A DNA stretch of 64,000 nt from Caprimulgus europaeus (taxonomy: Eukaryota; Chordata; Aves; Caprimulgiformes; Caprimulgidae). A model generated the notes under the pieces. It did no database searches. It saw only the letters and a list, made by a program, of their open reading frames with translations, and was not told where the DNA came from. Shown here piece after piece: positions 40,215 to 53,900 of the stretch (position 1 is its first letter; every line of letters starts with the position of its first letter). A program made the translations under genes and the position numbers. The DNA is taken from contig OU015524.1 in the NCBI GenBank assembly GCA_907165065.1, positions 31,248,795 to 31,312,794 on the forward strand, written 5' to 3'.

Positions 40215-43200
40215 AAGGTTGAGGGGGGAAGGTAACAGAAAGGCAGAATATGGAAGAGAACATGGAGGACTGAGTTAGCATTGATCTTAGCATCTGCAGC
40301 CAGCTTATGACAAGTGTAAATCTTTTAACAGACACTAAGTTGACCGTGGTATCTCTCAGCCCTACCAAGTCAGTCAGCTTCACAGAAGCTGAGTGTGACA
40401 TTTATTCACAGGATATGTTCAGGATATTCTCTGGAGAAAAAAGGTCTTCAGAGGAGAAATGCAGAAAGGTCAATTTATTTTAGGGGCAAACTTAACGCCT
40501 GCAATTTTCTATGACACACACTTGCAATGGAATCATACTTATTAACAACTGACCAGAGAAGTAGCGAATTTGTATTTAAAGCTGAAATGTGAATTGCAGC
40601 AGAGAACACCACACAACACTTTTCAGTTATTCATTAGTACTAACAGGCTGGTTGCATCACAATAGTTAGCAAAGTTTGGCCTTTTCCCTCCAAATGGCAG
40701 TATGCAATAATGTGAAAAACAACTGCCAAACAAAGGACAAGCAACTCCTACTCTTAATGCACAGCAGTTTCACTAGCCAGCTTTGATACAAGCAGTTACA
40801 TGTTCTCCCAACCTTTTTCTACATCTAATGCTTTTTTAAAATTAACAAAACTAGGGGAAAGCAGGCTAAGGAATGCGAAGTGGCAAATGAGACTGAGAAA
40901 TCTGCTTCACTCTAGGGAGAATATGCAATTATTCCAGGAAATTCTTTCTCCTGTCTTCCAGGAAACCCACCAGGTCTGATCAAGGAGTGCTGATTCTTTA
41001 AATAGGATCTTTAATGAAAACAAAGGCAGTTACCTTACATGCACTGCCGACGGCATCACAGCATTCCAAACACAGCCCCTCTCCCAAGGTAGCGCAGCAA
41101 AACACTCGCCTCACTCAGTCTGGGCAAAGAGAGCCTTTGAGCCCAGGGTAATTCCTCTTTTAGAAGTTACACGAAAATCATAGTCTGGGAACAACTTTGC
41201 AGAATCTGAAGAGCTTACTTAAGACAACAAGATACCGAGTATAAGAAAAACCAAATGGTTAAAAAGAAAGAATAACATTCTTGTCCATGAAAATACATGT
41301 TAGATTCACAACTTTCAAGATTAATGTCAATTATGTGGATAAAAGTTAATTTGTTTTGACAGCAGAAAAAGTTGTGGTGATAGTTTCACCACAACAATAC
41401 TTTCTGCTTAGGTCTGAAAAACACAATCTCAGAAAATAAGGCAGATTTCCTCAACGGTCAAAAACATGTATTGGTATGTTTGAGACTCAAATTTGAAATA
41501 CATAATCTAGGTGTGGCACAGTCCAAAATTACTATTGGGTGCAGTCTAAAATTAATATTTCTGAATGGATTCTAAGTGAGATAAATGAAGATAATATGGA
41601 GAAACAAGAGATACAAAGTACATTTGCAAGAGAGGACCATTCCATCATACTGACTGAATCTTTCCAAGTCCTCACTAAATACAGTTATTTGGTGTATTAG
41701 CTATGTTTTTATGACACTACCGTAGGGGATATTTTATATTTTTAAAAGAGACTGACATGCAAGATGCTCATAACCTTAAATTTCAATTTGTTCAATGAAA
41801 CTTAAGTACAAGCACATTAGCTCTATCTGCTCTAATATCAGATATCACATTCAGATTAAAATAAATTATTAAACAAAATTTGCATAGTTTGGAATGTCTC
41901 TCCAACACATTAGAAAAAAAACCCCTCAAAATATGGAGAAACAATATTAGAATCTAGATTGTTGGGAGGTAGTCTCAGACCTGATTTTTTCCCACACTCG
42001 GAAAAAAGTGCTTTTACAGCATGCTGCTTAGTTTTTGTTTTGTTTATTTCTAACCTAATTTCTAAGATGACTGGAGAAATTTTAATAAAACACTACAGTT
42101 TTATCATCAAAAAAGTATGTTAACTTGAAAGATGCTCCTATTACTCTGATAGTTTTGTAGGTAAGAAAGGGATTCCAACATCACCATATCTTTCCTAAAA
42201 CCTCAAGCCAAGCAATCACCTGTCTCCACCATCACTGGCTAATAATGGAATGCATAAACTGTTCAGACTTCAAAGTTGAGATTTTTAGGTCACCCTGCCT
42301 GTTCTTAATCAGTGAGCAGCAGTTGCATCCACTCAGACCAAGCCAATGTTGCCACATCTTGACAAACAATTTGTCTTTAAATCAAGAGCACTACAAAAAC
42401 AGTTCTCAAAAATCCGTATCTTATTTCTGTATCAACAAATATAGCAATAAGGTACTTCGCTGGCATCAGTGGTGCTACTGGCAGAATAAAGAACAGCACA
42501 ACCTGAGCAACAGTGTGAGAATCCAGCTGAAATCATGAGACTGAAAATTTAAATGTTTCCTTATAAGCACATATCCTAGATAAATGACTGTTTAAAGCTT
42601 GCTTGTAAACAGTGATTGACTTTTTTTACAAAATGGTTGTATGCACGGTAAACAAACTCCGAGTGCCTTAAAAAGTCGCATTAGAAAGTTATAGGTAAAC
42701 AGCAAAAGCAAAGGACAAGTAGTATTAAAATTCATACTTGGACTAATAATACCAGCATCTTAAATCAGGAATCATTTGGTGACAGCAAGGCAGAAAGAGA
42801 GAAGGAGGAAGCAGCTTTACTTAGTTCATCAGGGCTTTGCATACTAGTGACAGACATGCTGATTCTGGGCAACACTACATTCCGTTTATGTATTTCCATT
42901 TGTGTGTGTCTTCAGTGCATGGAGGACTCATTTTCATCAGTGTTTCAGATGTTCTCTATTTAAAATTTTCATTTTAAATTATTAATAACAGAGATTCAAG
43001 ATTTATGTAGCAATGTATTTAATTCTAGGACTGTCAGGGTTCAGGCACTCTGTATTATCTTGCCATCTGCCAAGATACTTCCTTGATTACAAGAGTCACT
43101 AAAAGACATTCCTTTCACACTTATCTCTGCATTGCCATCTACTTTTTACGCTTTGAATATTGAGAAGAACTGTACAGGAACTAAAAACGTAGAACAATAA

Positions 43201-43225
43201 GACAAAACAACTTTTCTTTTATATC

Positions 43226-43256
43226 TGTATATATATTTTTGTGCATATATATATAG
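43226..43256. repeat. TA-rich direct repeat, left copy
   Basis: tgtatatatatttttgtgc followed by an 11-base AT run and then G. The same 19-mer, with one mismatch (T to C), recurs at 43322-43340 after the CR1-like insert. Confidence 0.85.
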
Positions 43257-43321
43257 GATGTTGTGAATTGGAAGGGACCCATAAGGATCATCGAGTCCAA
43301 CTCCTGTCCTAGCATAGGACA
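43257..43321 (-). mobile_element. CR1-like 3'-end scrap between direct repeats
   Basis: The core reads gaattggaagggaccc, ataaggatcatcgagtcc and aactcctgtcctagcatagg. This is the reverse-complement CR1 3'-end pattern (ttggaagggacc...gatcatcgagtccaactcct) that is common in birds, with sense on minus. Only about 65 bp is present, flanked on both sides by near-identical TA-rich 19-mers plus AT runs. The expected tail of 8-mers (tagaatcatagaat) is degraded to ggatgttgtgaattgg. Confidence 0.75.
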
Positions 43322-43366
43322 TGTACATATATTTTTGTGCATATATATATATATATATATATATAG
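43322..43366. repeat. TA-rich direct repeat, right copy, with expanded (AT)n
   Basis: tgtacatatatttttgtgc followed by a 25-base AT run and G. It matches the left copy at 43226, with the dinucleotide tract 14 bases longer. Confidence 0.85.
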
Positions 43367-44972
43367 TTCAAATTACTGAAAATAATATAAAGTGGATTTA
43401 CAATATTTCTGAATGTAGAAACATACTTTCAGTGCTCTCAGGAACAAGCAACTAGAAATAAAAAGAAAACACAAAACACTTTCCATTTAGATGGCTTATG
43501 ACAGGTCACTTTCACGTAGTTTCTTTCTCTATAAATCTCCAAAAGCTATCAAGCTGCTTCTTCAACATGTAGTTATGATCCATTTTTTAATGTAAGCCCT
43601 ATGTTTTCAAGCTTGCTTTCTCAGATAAAGATTTGTAGACACGTGCAACTTGGAATTCAAACCCTTCACAGGGATTTCATCGAGCCTCGAATATCTCCAG
43701 CCACCTCTTCAGATGACTAGACTATAATTTATTCAGAAAGCAATTATTTGCATTCTTCTCTTCCATTTTACTGACTTCCCATCTCTTTAAAAATAGCAAT
43801 GTCAGTGCAGAGGTCAAAGAGCAGTCATTTCATGTCCAGTGAAAAACAAGATCTGCTAATAAATGCCTGAGTACTTAACTAGAGTACAAACAGATCATTA
43901 ATCCAGTTCACAAAGTAATTTTCGTGCCAAGCCAACTTTCTAATCACCAAATACAGCTTTTCTATACATAGATATTTATATTTGATATATGTAAATTGAC
44001 AAAACAAACAGATTAGTATACAGTGCTCATGATTGAAAAAAGATTCAGAAGTAATTATTTGTGAAGACTGTAATGTTATTTGTGCAAGTAAGGATCCTAG
44101 CTGCAGAGGCAAGTCTTAGTAGGACAGCGTGACTCTAACAAAAGTATTGATACAATTAATAAAACTCACAAGAAAGGAAGAGTAAAAGTTAAAATATAGT
44201 GAAAGAAAGACTTATCTGATAAGTACTTCTGTCATCACATCGTGGTTGGAAGTCAGCATAAGTGTTCATTTGTTAAGTCAATACAACTTTTTTAAAAAAG
44301 CTTTTTCCACCACTCTCCGCATATTCTTACAAGTTCCTGGTTCAGTGGATATGTCTGCAGAATCAGAAATAGTATAGATTACATGGGTCACAACAAGAAT
44401 ACAAGAGTAAAACCATACTCTGAGACAGATCTTCAGTGAACCAGGAAGTACCAACAAGATTTCACAGATGAAAAAGTGAATAATCAAAGTGTAAGGTAAA
44501 AACAAGTAAAGTTACTCAGTGCTTTCACCATTGCAGCTTGGCATTGCTGACCTGATTTAAAAATACAAAATATTTTATTTTAAAAGAAGGTGCAAACATT
44601 AGAAGTATTATCTGCTATGAATTGTCTAGTCAATTGCTGTTTCCTGAGAATAACAGGAATGTTTCTTATTAAGTCCTCAGCACTTTGGATACACAAACTG
44701 TTTATTACACATTCACATTTCAAGCTTATAATATTCCTTTTTGAGTGATTTGTATTATCCCTATGCCCCAGTATTACATTTATGTCTACAGGATCTTAAA
44801 AGACTGTGTGTCTGCGTGAGGCATTTTCTGCTTTGTACAAAGAATATGCAAGTTGGAGCATTCTGTTCCCTTGAGACCTATTTACAAACATTCTTAATTC
44901 CAACAAACAATGTGCTTGGCACACAAGTGTGTATGTGTACAGATGTCACGAAGAGTAAGAACGCGTTACTGT

Positions 44973-44997
44973 AAAAAAAAAAAAAAAAGAAAAAAAA
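44973..44997. repeat. Poly-A tract interrupted once
   Basis: Sixteen A, one G, then eight A. No retroposon body is recognisable upstream. Confidence 0.85.
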
Positions 44998-47900
44998 GTT
45001 CTTCCAGTAAGAGGAGAAACAGCTTTTTTCTTGCATTTGTGTGAAGGTGGATCCTGCTACAGGTGCTACGCACAATGCTGGAATAAAGGATAAAAGCTGT
45101 ATTAGTAAAAAATTATTATGACATTGCTCTTTCAGAGTTCACAGCTGTACTGGTATGGAAATAAGGTGCATAATTTGAGGAAAAATTCATAGGGATAGTC
45201 TCTGTTCTACATATAATAAAAAAGCCACACTCTGACATTCTCTGTCAAGAGAGGTCTCTGGAACTTACTGTGTGAGACAGTAACTCTTGTACTTCAGTGT
45301 ACTGCTCAGGTTAAGGCTGACTCATTTGTTTTTGTTTAACTTGCCCAAGACAGTGCCTGACACATGGGGAGGCTGTCCAGCTCAGATGTGGTCCCAACGA
45401 ATTAAAGTGGTAGCTGCTAAAATAATACATCACTTATTTCCAGGTGAAAGACTGGCTCCATCACTGAGATTTCCCTTATTACTGACTCAGAAGAGATCAC
45501 CAGATCTTTGCCCCTATCTGTTCTGGTAGTGCATCCATCACAAAGCTGGGATAAAGAATTTGAAGTATTGTTAAACTCTTCTTCAACATCTAGAGCTGTG
45601 TTTTAATGAAAAAAACACGCAGGTTCAAAGCTACTGATACTGCCCTTGAATTTGCAGTCTTTCCTGACACCTTCGCTCTCATATCATCTGTTCTAAGTTT
45701 CAAGGGATAATTTTTGTAAATCTAATTCAATTTTTAATGCTCTCACAAGGCCTGAAATTACTTGCACATGCTCAACAGCTTCAGCACAGCATCCTAGCAT
45801 GTGCAAATCAACAGAACGGAACACTCTCTCTTCTTGGTCAGATATTCAGCATTCTGTCCATATAACTGAGCATTATGTTCTTTGGCAAGGAGGACAATGT
45901 CATCACTCACAAGCAAGATTTGTATTGTGACAAGAAAGTTTGAACTGGAAGTTTCTTGCCCTGTCCTACAGGAGAAAGCATGTGATAGTTTTATTTTTCC
46001 CTTTTTTTTTTTCTTTGAAACAGTGAATTTAAGAAATTAAAGACTAAATTATTTTCAGAAGCTTCCTGAAATAACCCAAGTTTGATGTTTGAACTTCACA
46101 GCTGATGGAATTTGCTGGATGGTTATTCACTGGGTTCCACCTTGCTGTTATAAACAGTAGGAGTGGACTGACAGATGACAGTTACTGTTCTGCTTCCCAC
46201 CTCTTCATGAACCTCAGTTCTCCTACAGGCATCAGTTTCAAAAGAACATAGTCCTTTGCTTGTGTAGCACATCTATACCTATAGTGGGACCCACTATGAC
46301 ACTTCCTTGGGGACAAAATATTAAGAATTTTTAAAATAGCTTAATAAAAGTACAGATTTGGAAATAACTTTAAAAAATAAAATAGCACAAGAAAACCAAA
46401 GTAACTGCCAGAAAATAATTGAGAAGTCAATACTTAAGATGTCATTGCAAAAGAACAGATTAAAACTGGTGATGTTAAACAGCAATAATTAAACTCCTAT
46501 GTACATAAGCAAGCTGCAAGTCTGAAATTATCAGGCCTTTTCTACTAAGAAGCTACTTATAAAACAGTTTTTCTGTTTTATTTTTCTAATTAATCTTTTC
46601 AGCATCAGTAACTTCCATTTTTCCAAAGCCTTCCTCTAAAGAAATTATGCCATTTCCATCCGTCTTCCTCCAAACTAGATTTCTTACTGCTTTAAACTAA
46701 CTGAAGGATTTCATAAAGGTTTTTTGTTTGGTTTGTGGATTGTTTTTTAAATATATTTGTTATTTTCATTCCATGGCATATGTGATCTTTCTAGTAACAG
46801 AAGCTTCAATTGCTCGAGTCCTTTCAGCCTGAAATATAAGCTGATTACTTCAACACACCTGTCTTGGTTTTTACCAAGAACAACTGCACTTACTTGACAC
46901 CAGTTTGTCTTAAGGCTTCTCTCCAAACAGATGCGCTTACGGTAAGTGGTTGTTCGTTTGTTTTTAATGAATATAGAACAGATACCCTTTTCCACTAGGA
47001 CTAGGCAACACCTATAGATTTGTATGTATTTTCTTCCCCCAAAACTTTTATTCATTCATTTTGAGAGCAGTTTAAACCCCATTGCATTAATCAAGGATAG
47101 AGTGTTCCCACATTAAGAAATGTTCTCTGCAGGTATTTTCGTATCTATGAAATTGGTTTCCAAGATGCTTTACATTAAAACTTTAATCTTCACAAGATTA
47201 CTATAATTATTAGTTGCACTGTAATAACTGGTTTTGTGGCAACTACATGTTTGATGCTCTATTGTTAAAAGAGGAGCAGTCCCTTTTATAAGTCTTTACT
47301 ATCTGGAAGGCAGACGTATAAAGATAGCAGGAAAGTCCAGAGACAAAACTAAACATCCCTATTATTTTCCTAATGTTTGTTTGCTTTGTATTGTAATTCA
47401 CTCATTTTTTTTTATAGCTCTCACAACAAATCAGAAGAAGAAAAGGAACTATCTGAAGGGCATTCTTTGTCATAGCCGCTTTTACTCTGGAGCACACTGA
47501 TATCTGAGGTACAGTAATTTGAGAAAAGGGGAGAACAGAACAGACACACTCCATCAATAAAATCACTGATGTCCTGTTTCCTTAGGAAAAAAAAGTGAAA
47601 GTTACAGCTAAATGAACAATGTGATTTATCTGAAATTCTGAAATATGGTAGGTACACCCCTGATGTAAAAATGTACAAAAAACTCCTCCATGGAAATGTG
47701 TTCAGAAGATGTCAGCTGTACTCCATTCCTTCTAGAAGCTATTTCCAATTGAAAAGCAATTTCTGAGAAGGAAAAAATTGAAGTCTGTTGTTGTACAGGC
47801 AGATAGATGGCTGAGGTGCCTAAGGATGGGTACTTGTAGCAAGTCTACGATAAGCTGTACTTATAGTTCAGCAAGCCTAGGAAGTGGAGGCTCAAGACTG

Positions 47901-50900
47901 ATGGTGAAATAACTGTTGTGTTTTTTCACAACTTTTTCCTCAGAAAAAGTAATCCATTCACTTTCCGGAAAAACAGTTAAAGACAAAAGGTTGCCATGAT
48001 TTACAGGAAAGTTAAAAACAAAACAGGAGGTAAGTTTGAACTGCAAATGTTCAAAGCCTGTAAAAACTGCACTCCTCATGTTGCGGAGATCAGTATTTAG
48101 ATTATTCTTCCTTGACTGAAATCATTTTTGGAAACAGAAAAACTGGACAGCTATTAGAGGAAGAAGAAAATGAGAAAGACAGAGTGGGCACAGACATTTC
48201 TAACTTTCATCAGGCTATAACACACTCCTTGAACAAAGCAGGTGATGTCTTTTCTTACTGCTTCCTGAAGAAAACTAAGATGATGTTATTGAAAACTATT
48301 TCACAGCTATTTTTGTTGGTGAACACACACTCACTTAGAACATTCACTACCAGACTGTATGAGAGATGCTGCACTCTAAATAATCTTTCATAGAGTAAAT
48401 GACTGCTAACTTGACTATACAAAAACTTCTGGTGGACCAACTGGCAAGAACATAGAAACATGTGTTTCCTTTGAAAATCACAGATGCTGTATCAGATGAG
48501 ATTTTGAAAGAGACAAACAAGAGGAAATACTCTGTTGAGTCTTCATTCCACTGAAGTTCATTTCTAGGTTTAGTCCACGAATTTTGCATTAACTTGCTAT
48601 GAAATACAAAATGATGTAATTCTTGTTCTAGAATATTTTCATTAAATAAATTATAAGTAAAATTCATTATCCAGGGCAATGAATGGGACCACAACTTACT
48701 GTCATGACATGGTAGATAAGTGACATAATGCACTGTCTCTCAGAAATATTTTTTGTGTATTCTCTGATGCTCATTATCAACTCTCAGCTAAAAAAAGGTT
48801 TATTCTTAGAAGAAGATGTACATTCCCAGTGACAAACAGTGTTCTCTAATCTAACAGAGTCAAATTATTGTTAATGCAAAGTTTTTTCTTGATTGAGAGC
48901 TTTAAACAGGTGCTTAAATTCAGGCTTGGTTTGATCAACCTGACATCACAGCTGGAGTTGCTGATTACATCTAAAGGCCTGAATGCTTACTTGCCAGTGG
49001 AGGTGAGAAAATGTCACTTAAATCTCACCACTGAAAGTCTACTTATTTTTAATGTCAAGTGAATGTGATGCATGTTATTGTTCACGTGGATGGACTATAA
49101 TATAATTTCTGCTGTTTTCTGCTTCATTTTAACATATTAAACTGATAATAAATATTTTTTTTAAATAAAGCAGCACAAAAGCATTTGCAAAGTACTTATC
49201 ATGGAAAACCCTTGTAATCCTAAATTTATACATACACACGTTAACTGCTGGTAGCAATTGAAACTATACTTAAAATGGATTAATACAATACTTAAGAGAT
49301 ATCCTATGACTAAACACAATGTTTAAAACAATTATTTCAAGCCTTTTCGATTTGGTTGAAATTAACAAAATTGCTCATTTCCTCTCTCCCTCCAACATTG
49401 CTGTATCAAAGGATATTACTTGAAGATTTAAAAACATCTACTGAATGATGGCTCCTTAAATTGTGTAAAGTTCAACCATGATAAACAAATACTCAAATGG
49501 ACAAAGATTAGCACATGGAACAGCCTGTACTCACCTATTAAAAAATATCATACTAAATTTAGGTTGACAGCCACAACTAAATTAGCAGATAAAGTAATTA
49601 CTGTATTTGATACTCCATGGCTTAAAAATCACAACCAATAGAATCTATTTCTATTCTGACTACATGGCTTTAGCAAAACTTTATAAACCATTTTCCCAGT
49701 TTTAAAATGTGGAGGTTAACACATCTTATTAGCGATGTTACAGGGCTTATTTCTAAACTAATATAGGTCAGTATTTCTAAAATTTTAGATCCTGTCTGCA
49801 GAGTTCCCTATCAACAGAGCAGAAAGGAAGCCTATGAATCTTAATTCCTTTAACTACCACAAACTGCTTCACGAACAACAAGAAAAAGTTTGAAGTTGCA
49901 GAAGCATTTCCAGTATCAGACAGATATCATTAACAGTACAAAATTATTTTATAGAAAAAGAATGAAAGAATTATTCATCTGATGAGCCAAATTTCAGTCT
50001 GATGCTGAAGGAGTAATAAATCCCTGAAAACAGGATTCATAATACTGATGCAGAAATATTGAGACAAACTCAAAACTATTAATGGTGTAAAAGACACCAC
50101 TTCAAATGCTTTTACCTGTCTGAACCAGTTTTGCTGCTTTGACACACCCACAATTCTTGTATATATTTATCCCTCTGAAACACAGAACAAGCATGTAACA
50201 CAAAGAAACCTTTATATATAATGCCATATAATTACCCTTCGTATTTCAGATGGTTTGAAAACTACACTTATGAATATATTTCTCTGATCATGTTCCTGTT
50301 GACTTCAATGAAGGCAGAATACACCTCATGGAATAAAAAAATCAGCTATCTATCTCTTGACCGGCCCAAACTCCAATAACTGGGCCATTAGATCAGCCTT
50401 TCTATAAAAGCATCTGAAATACCTCTTTTAAAAAAATTGCATGCAACTGTTATCATAATAGTAGACATAATACTTCTTGCCTTGATAACTTTCCAGGATC
50501 ATAAACCTTTTCTCTTTTCTAACAACAACACAGGGAAATGAATCTACTAGCTAGTCCTTTCCCACAACATGAAGTGTAAAGAATCTCTTTGCAAAACAGG
50601 GAAGAAAACTCACCAAGCATGAGGTATACATTTGCTCTTCACTCCAGTCAAAACACTGGTTTAAAGCTACAACACAACTACATGCTGTTACAGTTGAGTA
50701 CACTAGGGATTCCTTGTTTCCAAATGCAAGTGTCTTGATTGTGATTACTGAATAATCAGTTACTTTGATTAACTGTATTATTATTTTCAGTATTTGTGTA
50801 AGAAAAACTGAGAAGGAGATTCAGTTGAAGCCATATCATCATTTGAAAGTTATATGGCAATATACATTCCATACTGTGTACTTCTCTATAAATATATTGT

Positions 50901-53900
50901 TTTGTAGGTGTTACTTTATTGATTGAAATCTATATTTTAATTCTCATATTTGCAGCACATCTAACTTTCTATAAAACACACTGTAGGAAAAATGCAACAG
51001 AAATAAGTAAACTTTACTCCCATCCCCCCAGTCCTTTATGGAAGAAAAAAAAAAAAAGACAAGCACTCTTAGGAATCCTTTTACTCCTCTGCAATTATAC
51101 ACACATATTAGCACATGCATACTTACTTAAAAGTTGTCTACCTGCCTTTTCAGCATGTAAATGCTTCTAAACCACCAGAATAGCTGTACAACCCTTTCTT
51201 ACAGAAAGAAATTTAAGACTATAATGAAGAAACAAAACATTGTTATCAATGTAAAATTAGATGTCACTAAGAAGCATTTTCCCCCTCAAATTTATGTATG
51301 AAAACCCAAGAGATCATGTGACATGTCCTCTCAGCATCCCACTGACTCTCTTTAGGAACCTCTGTGGAAATCAAAACAGTATGTAGAATTTGTGCTTTTC
51401 GGTCCTTTACATTGAGATGTAGTTTCATCACCATTAGACACCAAAGGAGAAGACACCGACACTCACCCTGCAACAGAGGCTTTAGAGATATTTATGTGCT
51501 TTGCGTTCTCCTACAGAATCTCAGAAACATTCGAAGTCTTTGCAGTTAATGACAAGTGCTGCATACTCATGTGTAATATACCAATCTGTGCATCACCCAT
51601 GGAAACAAAAGGGAACATACTTTCCTCTTAAACCCACAGTTTTGGTCACTAAACATTATATTGAGTTAAGGTATTTTGTTAATACTGCTAAACTTAAAAA
51701 GGATATATACTAAAAAATGGAATACAAATTGAAGTGCATAAACATGGCTATTCACTTTAGAACAACTTTTATGATTTCACAGTCTTAAAATGTATGATTT
51801 TCCCACCATAAATAATATCAACGCCCAGGAAATTCTCATCATTCTCAAAAGAAAAACAAAACATATTGAAGAGCAATGAATAAGCATTTTGCTAACAATT
51901 ACGTTTGTAATTTCCACCACCAGGATGGAACTGCTCTGAAACACTCTTCATATGTAAATTCCTGGAAACACACAATGCCAAGTTCATTTACTTTTTCTTC
52001 ATGTTACAGGTAAGCTTCTAAACAGCTGCAATTAGTAACTGCCTAAGTATGGGGGGTGGAGGGGGTGGGACTCAGGCCTAGTGCTCAGAGAAAGATTTAC
52101 ACAAATAGATAAAAAATAAGTAGGTGTCTAAAATTTAACTTTTTGTGTTTCTGCTGTTACGACAAATTTGAATTTTAAATACATTATTCATCTACAGCTA
52201 AAACATTTATCAGCAACAATATGTAGTTCAGACTACTTCTTCTCTTGCCAACAAAATCTTTTTTCAGACACAGTATTCCTTCATGTACTATTTGGAGGGA
52301 AATACTTCTCTGTAATAAAAATTCCTTCTGTATTTTTTTTCACTCCCTTCCAACTTACACCAAGCAAGAAAGCATAACACACATCCTTTTATGGTTAAAA
52401 ACATCCTGACCAAGGTTCTTAATGTTCTGGGACAAGCGATGCCCACATTACCACAACATTTTCTTGACTTAACACAGTTTGAAGATGAGGATGATGCCTT
52501 ACATGCTCCAGGCTGAATAGATTTGTTAGGAAGACATGTCCTGACAGATATGCTTAAGAGAATAAGGTCATTGATTAATCAAGAAAGGAGTCTATTAAAA
52601 TAATGGAATTAATATATTTGCAGATGGTTACTTAACAGGACACTGTCAAGGTATTTCAGTCAATTTTTGAATATTCCAGGTAAGGATAAGTAAGTAAATA
52701 TCTGGAGACAATACTGTGAAAGTTTCAAACTCGTGCTTTCAAAAGTTTACGTGCAGTAAGCTTCCAAAATATTAATCTCAATAAGAATCTTTTTCATTGT
52801 ATTTTTCAAAGAATGCAAAATTAGAACACGAAGATGAACAGATAAGACTTGTTTCCACTCTTTCTCTGTGATTCAAAAAGCACGCTCTACTGTGTTTTGT
52901 ATAACTGTAAATATTTTAATTGATAGTACCTTCCAAAATTGCCTTAATACGGTAACACAGAGATTATTCATCTTTCTCTACAAATTCAGACTCGTGTTTT
53001 TTTCTGTCCAACTCCAAAAAAGATTCTGCATATTAAATGAGCTGTTAAGCTGTCTTCATATTGAAAACTTACTATTGATTCTCTTAGCTCACGTGAAGGG
53101 AGAGATTTCCTTCACAGTAACAGTGATGAAAAACTCAGTGGAGTAAGGAGAAAGCCAACCGCGTTGTGACCTGCCACAAATGTTCTTGCACTGATCACTT
53201 GACTAAAGATTTACTTTTAAACTGTATAATTCCTTAGATGGGCATTCCCAAATTGATTTAAACAATCCCGATAGAGGATTAGGTTGCAGGAAGGAGTTTA
53301 CAAACAAATTCAACCAAATGTCTCAGTGTTAACCAAGTGCAAATATTCTACTTGGGCATTCATCCCACACAAACAAAATTGTTCTAAAACTTTTTGGATT
53401 ATGAAAAACTTTTCAACGTCAGCAAGTCTTTCATTCTAATGTACACAAATTGTAATGATTTTCCCCCCTTTTAATTTGGTTTCATATTCAGTGCCTAAGT
53501 GAGCACACTTCCAGATGCCTACCCCCCTCTTCCCTCCTTTCCCCAAACTGATTTTAGTGTCAAAGATAATTAAGCTTACACGAAGATCAGTAGTCAGGTA
53601 GAGGAGACAGACAACAATATTGCAACAGGTAAATTCAGTTTGTTATGAATGGTAGCAACTCAGGGGCCAGCCAGTGAAAACACTTCCCATCTTCTCACTT
53701 GGTGAATTGCTACATGGGAGAACCCATGGGACAGCATGGAGATTAAAGGAGACAAGGGATTAAACCTGTACAAAATGAAACTTCACTATTCCTACTGCTC
53801 ACAAGTATGGTTTTGTACTTAAAACCTACACCTGTGTGTGCCAGAAAACTGGTCATCTATTTCCTGGGAATGCATCCCTCTAAACCTAATAGACTGCAAT

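Larger units (their letters stand above)
34613..43225 (-). other. BABAM2: BABAM2 intron upstream of the exon, proximal part
   Basis: Intronic sequence by position: it precedes the BABAM2 exon on the minus strand. The last 50 bases before the exon carry a T-rich tract and the AG acceptor. The rest is AT-rich and closed in all frames except for scattered chance frames. The longest of these is 142 codons on the minus strand at 35829..36257; it has no recognisable motif and no splice context. Local features are an (AT)n run near 36584, a (GTGAT)n run near 40199 and an imperfect 23-bp tandem duplication near 41516..41559. The stretch 39390..39860 is purine-rich with higher GC, and I do not recognise it as any repeat family. 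Confidence 0.8.

Noticed and set aside
44278-44505. Minus-strand frame ending near a CTGCAG acceptor-like site, considered as a BABAM2 exon
   Set aside because: The peptide matches nothing in BABAM2 and ends in a stop without a convincing donor.
48347-48733. 128-codon minus-strand frame as a possible extra BABAM2 exon
   Set aside because: Sequence does not resemble any part of BABAM2 and has no suitable flanking splice sites.
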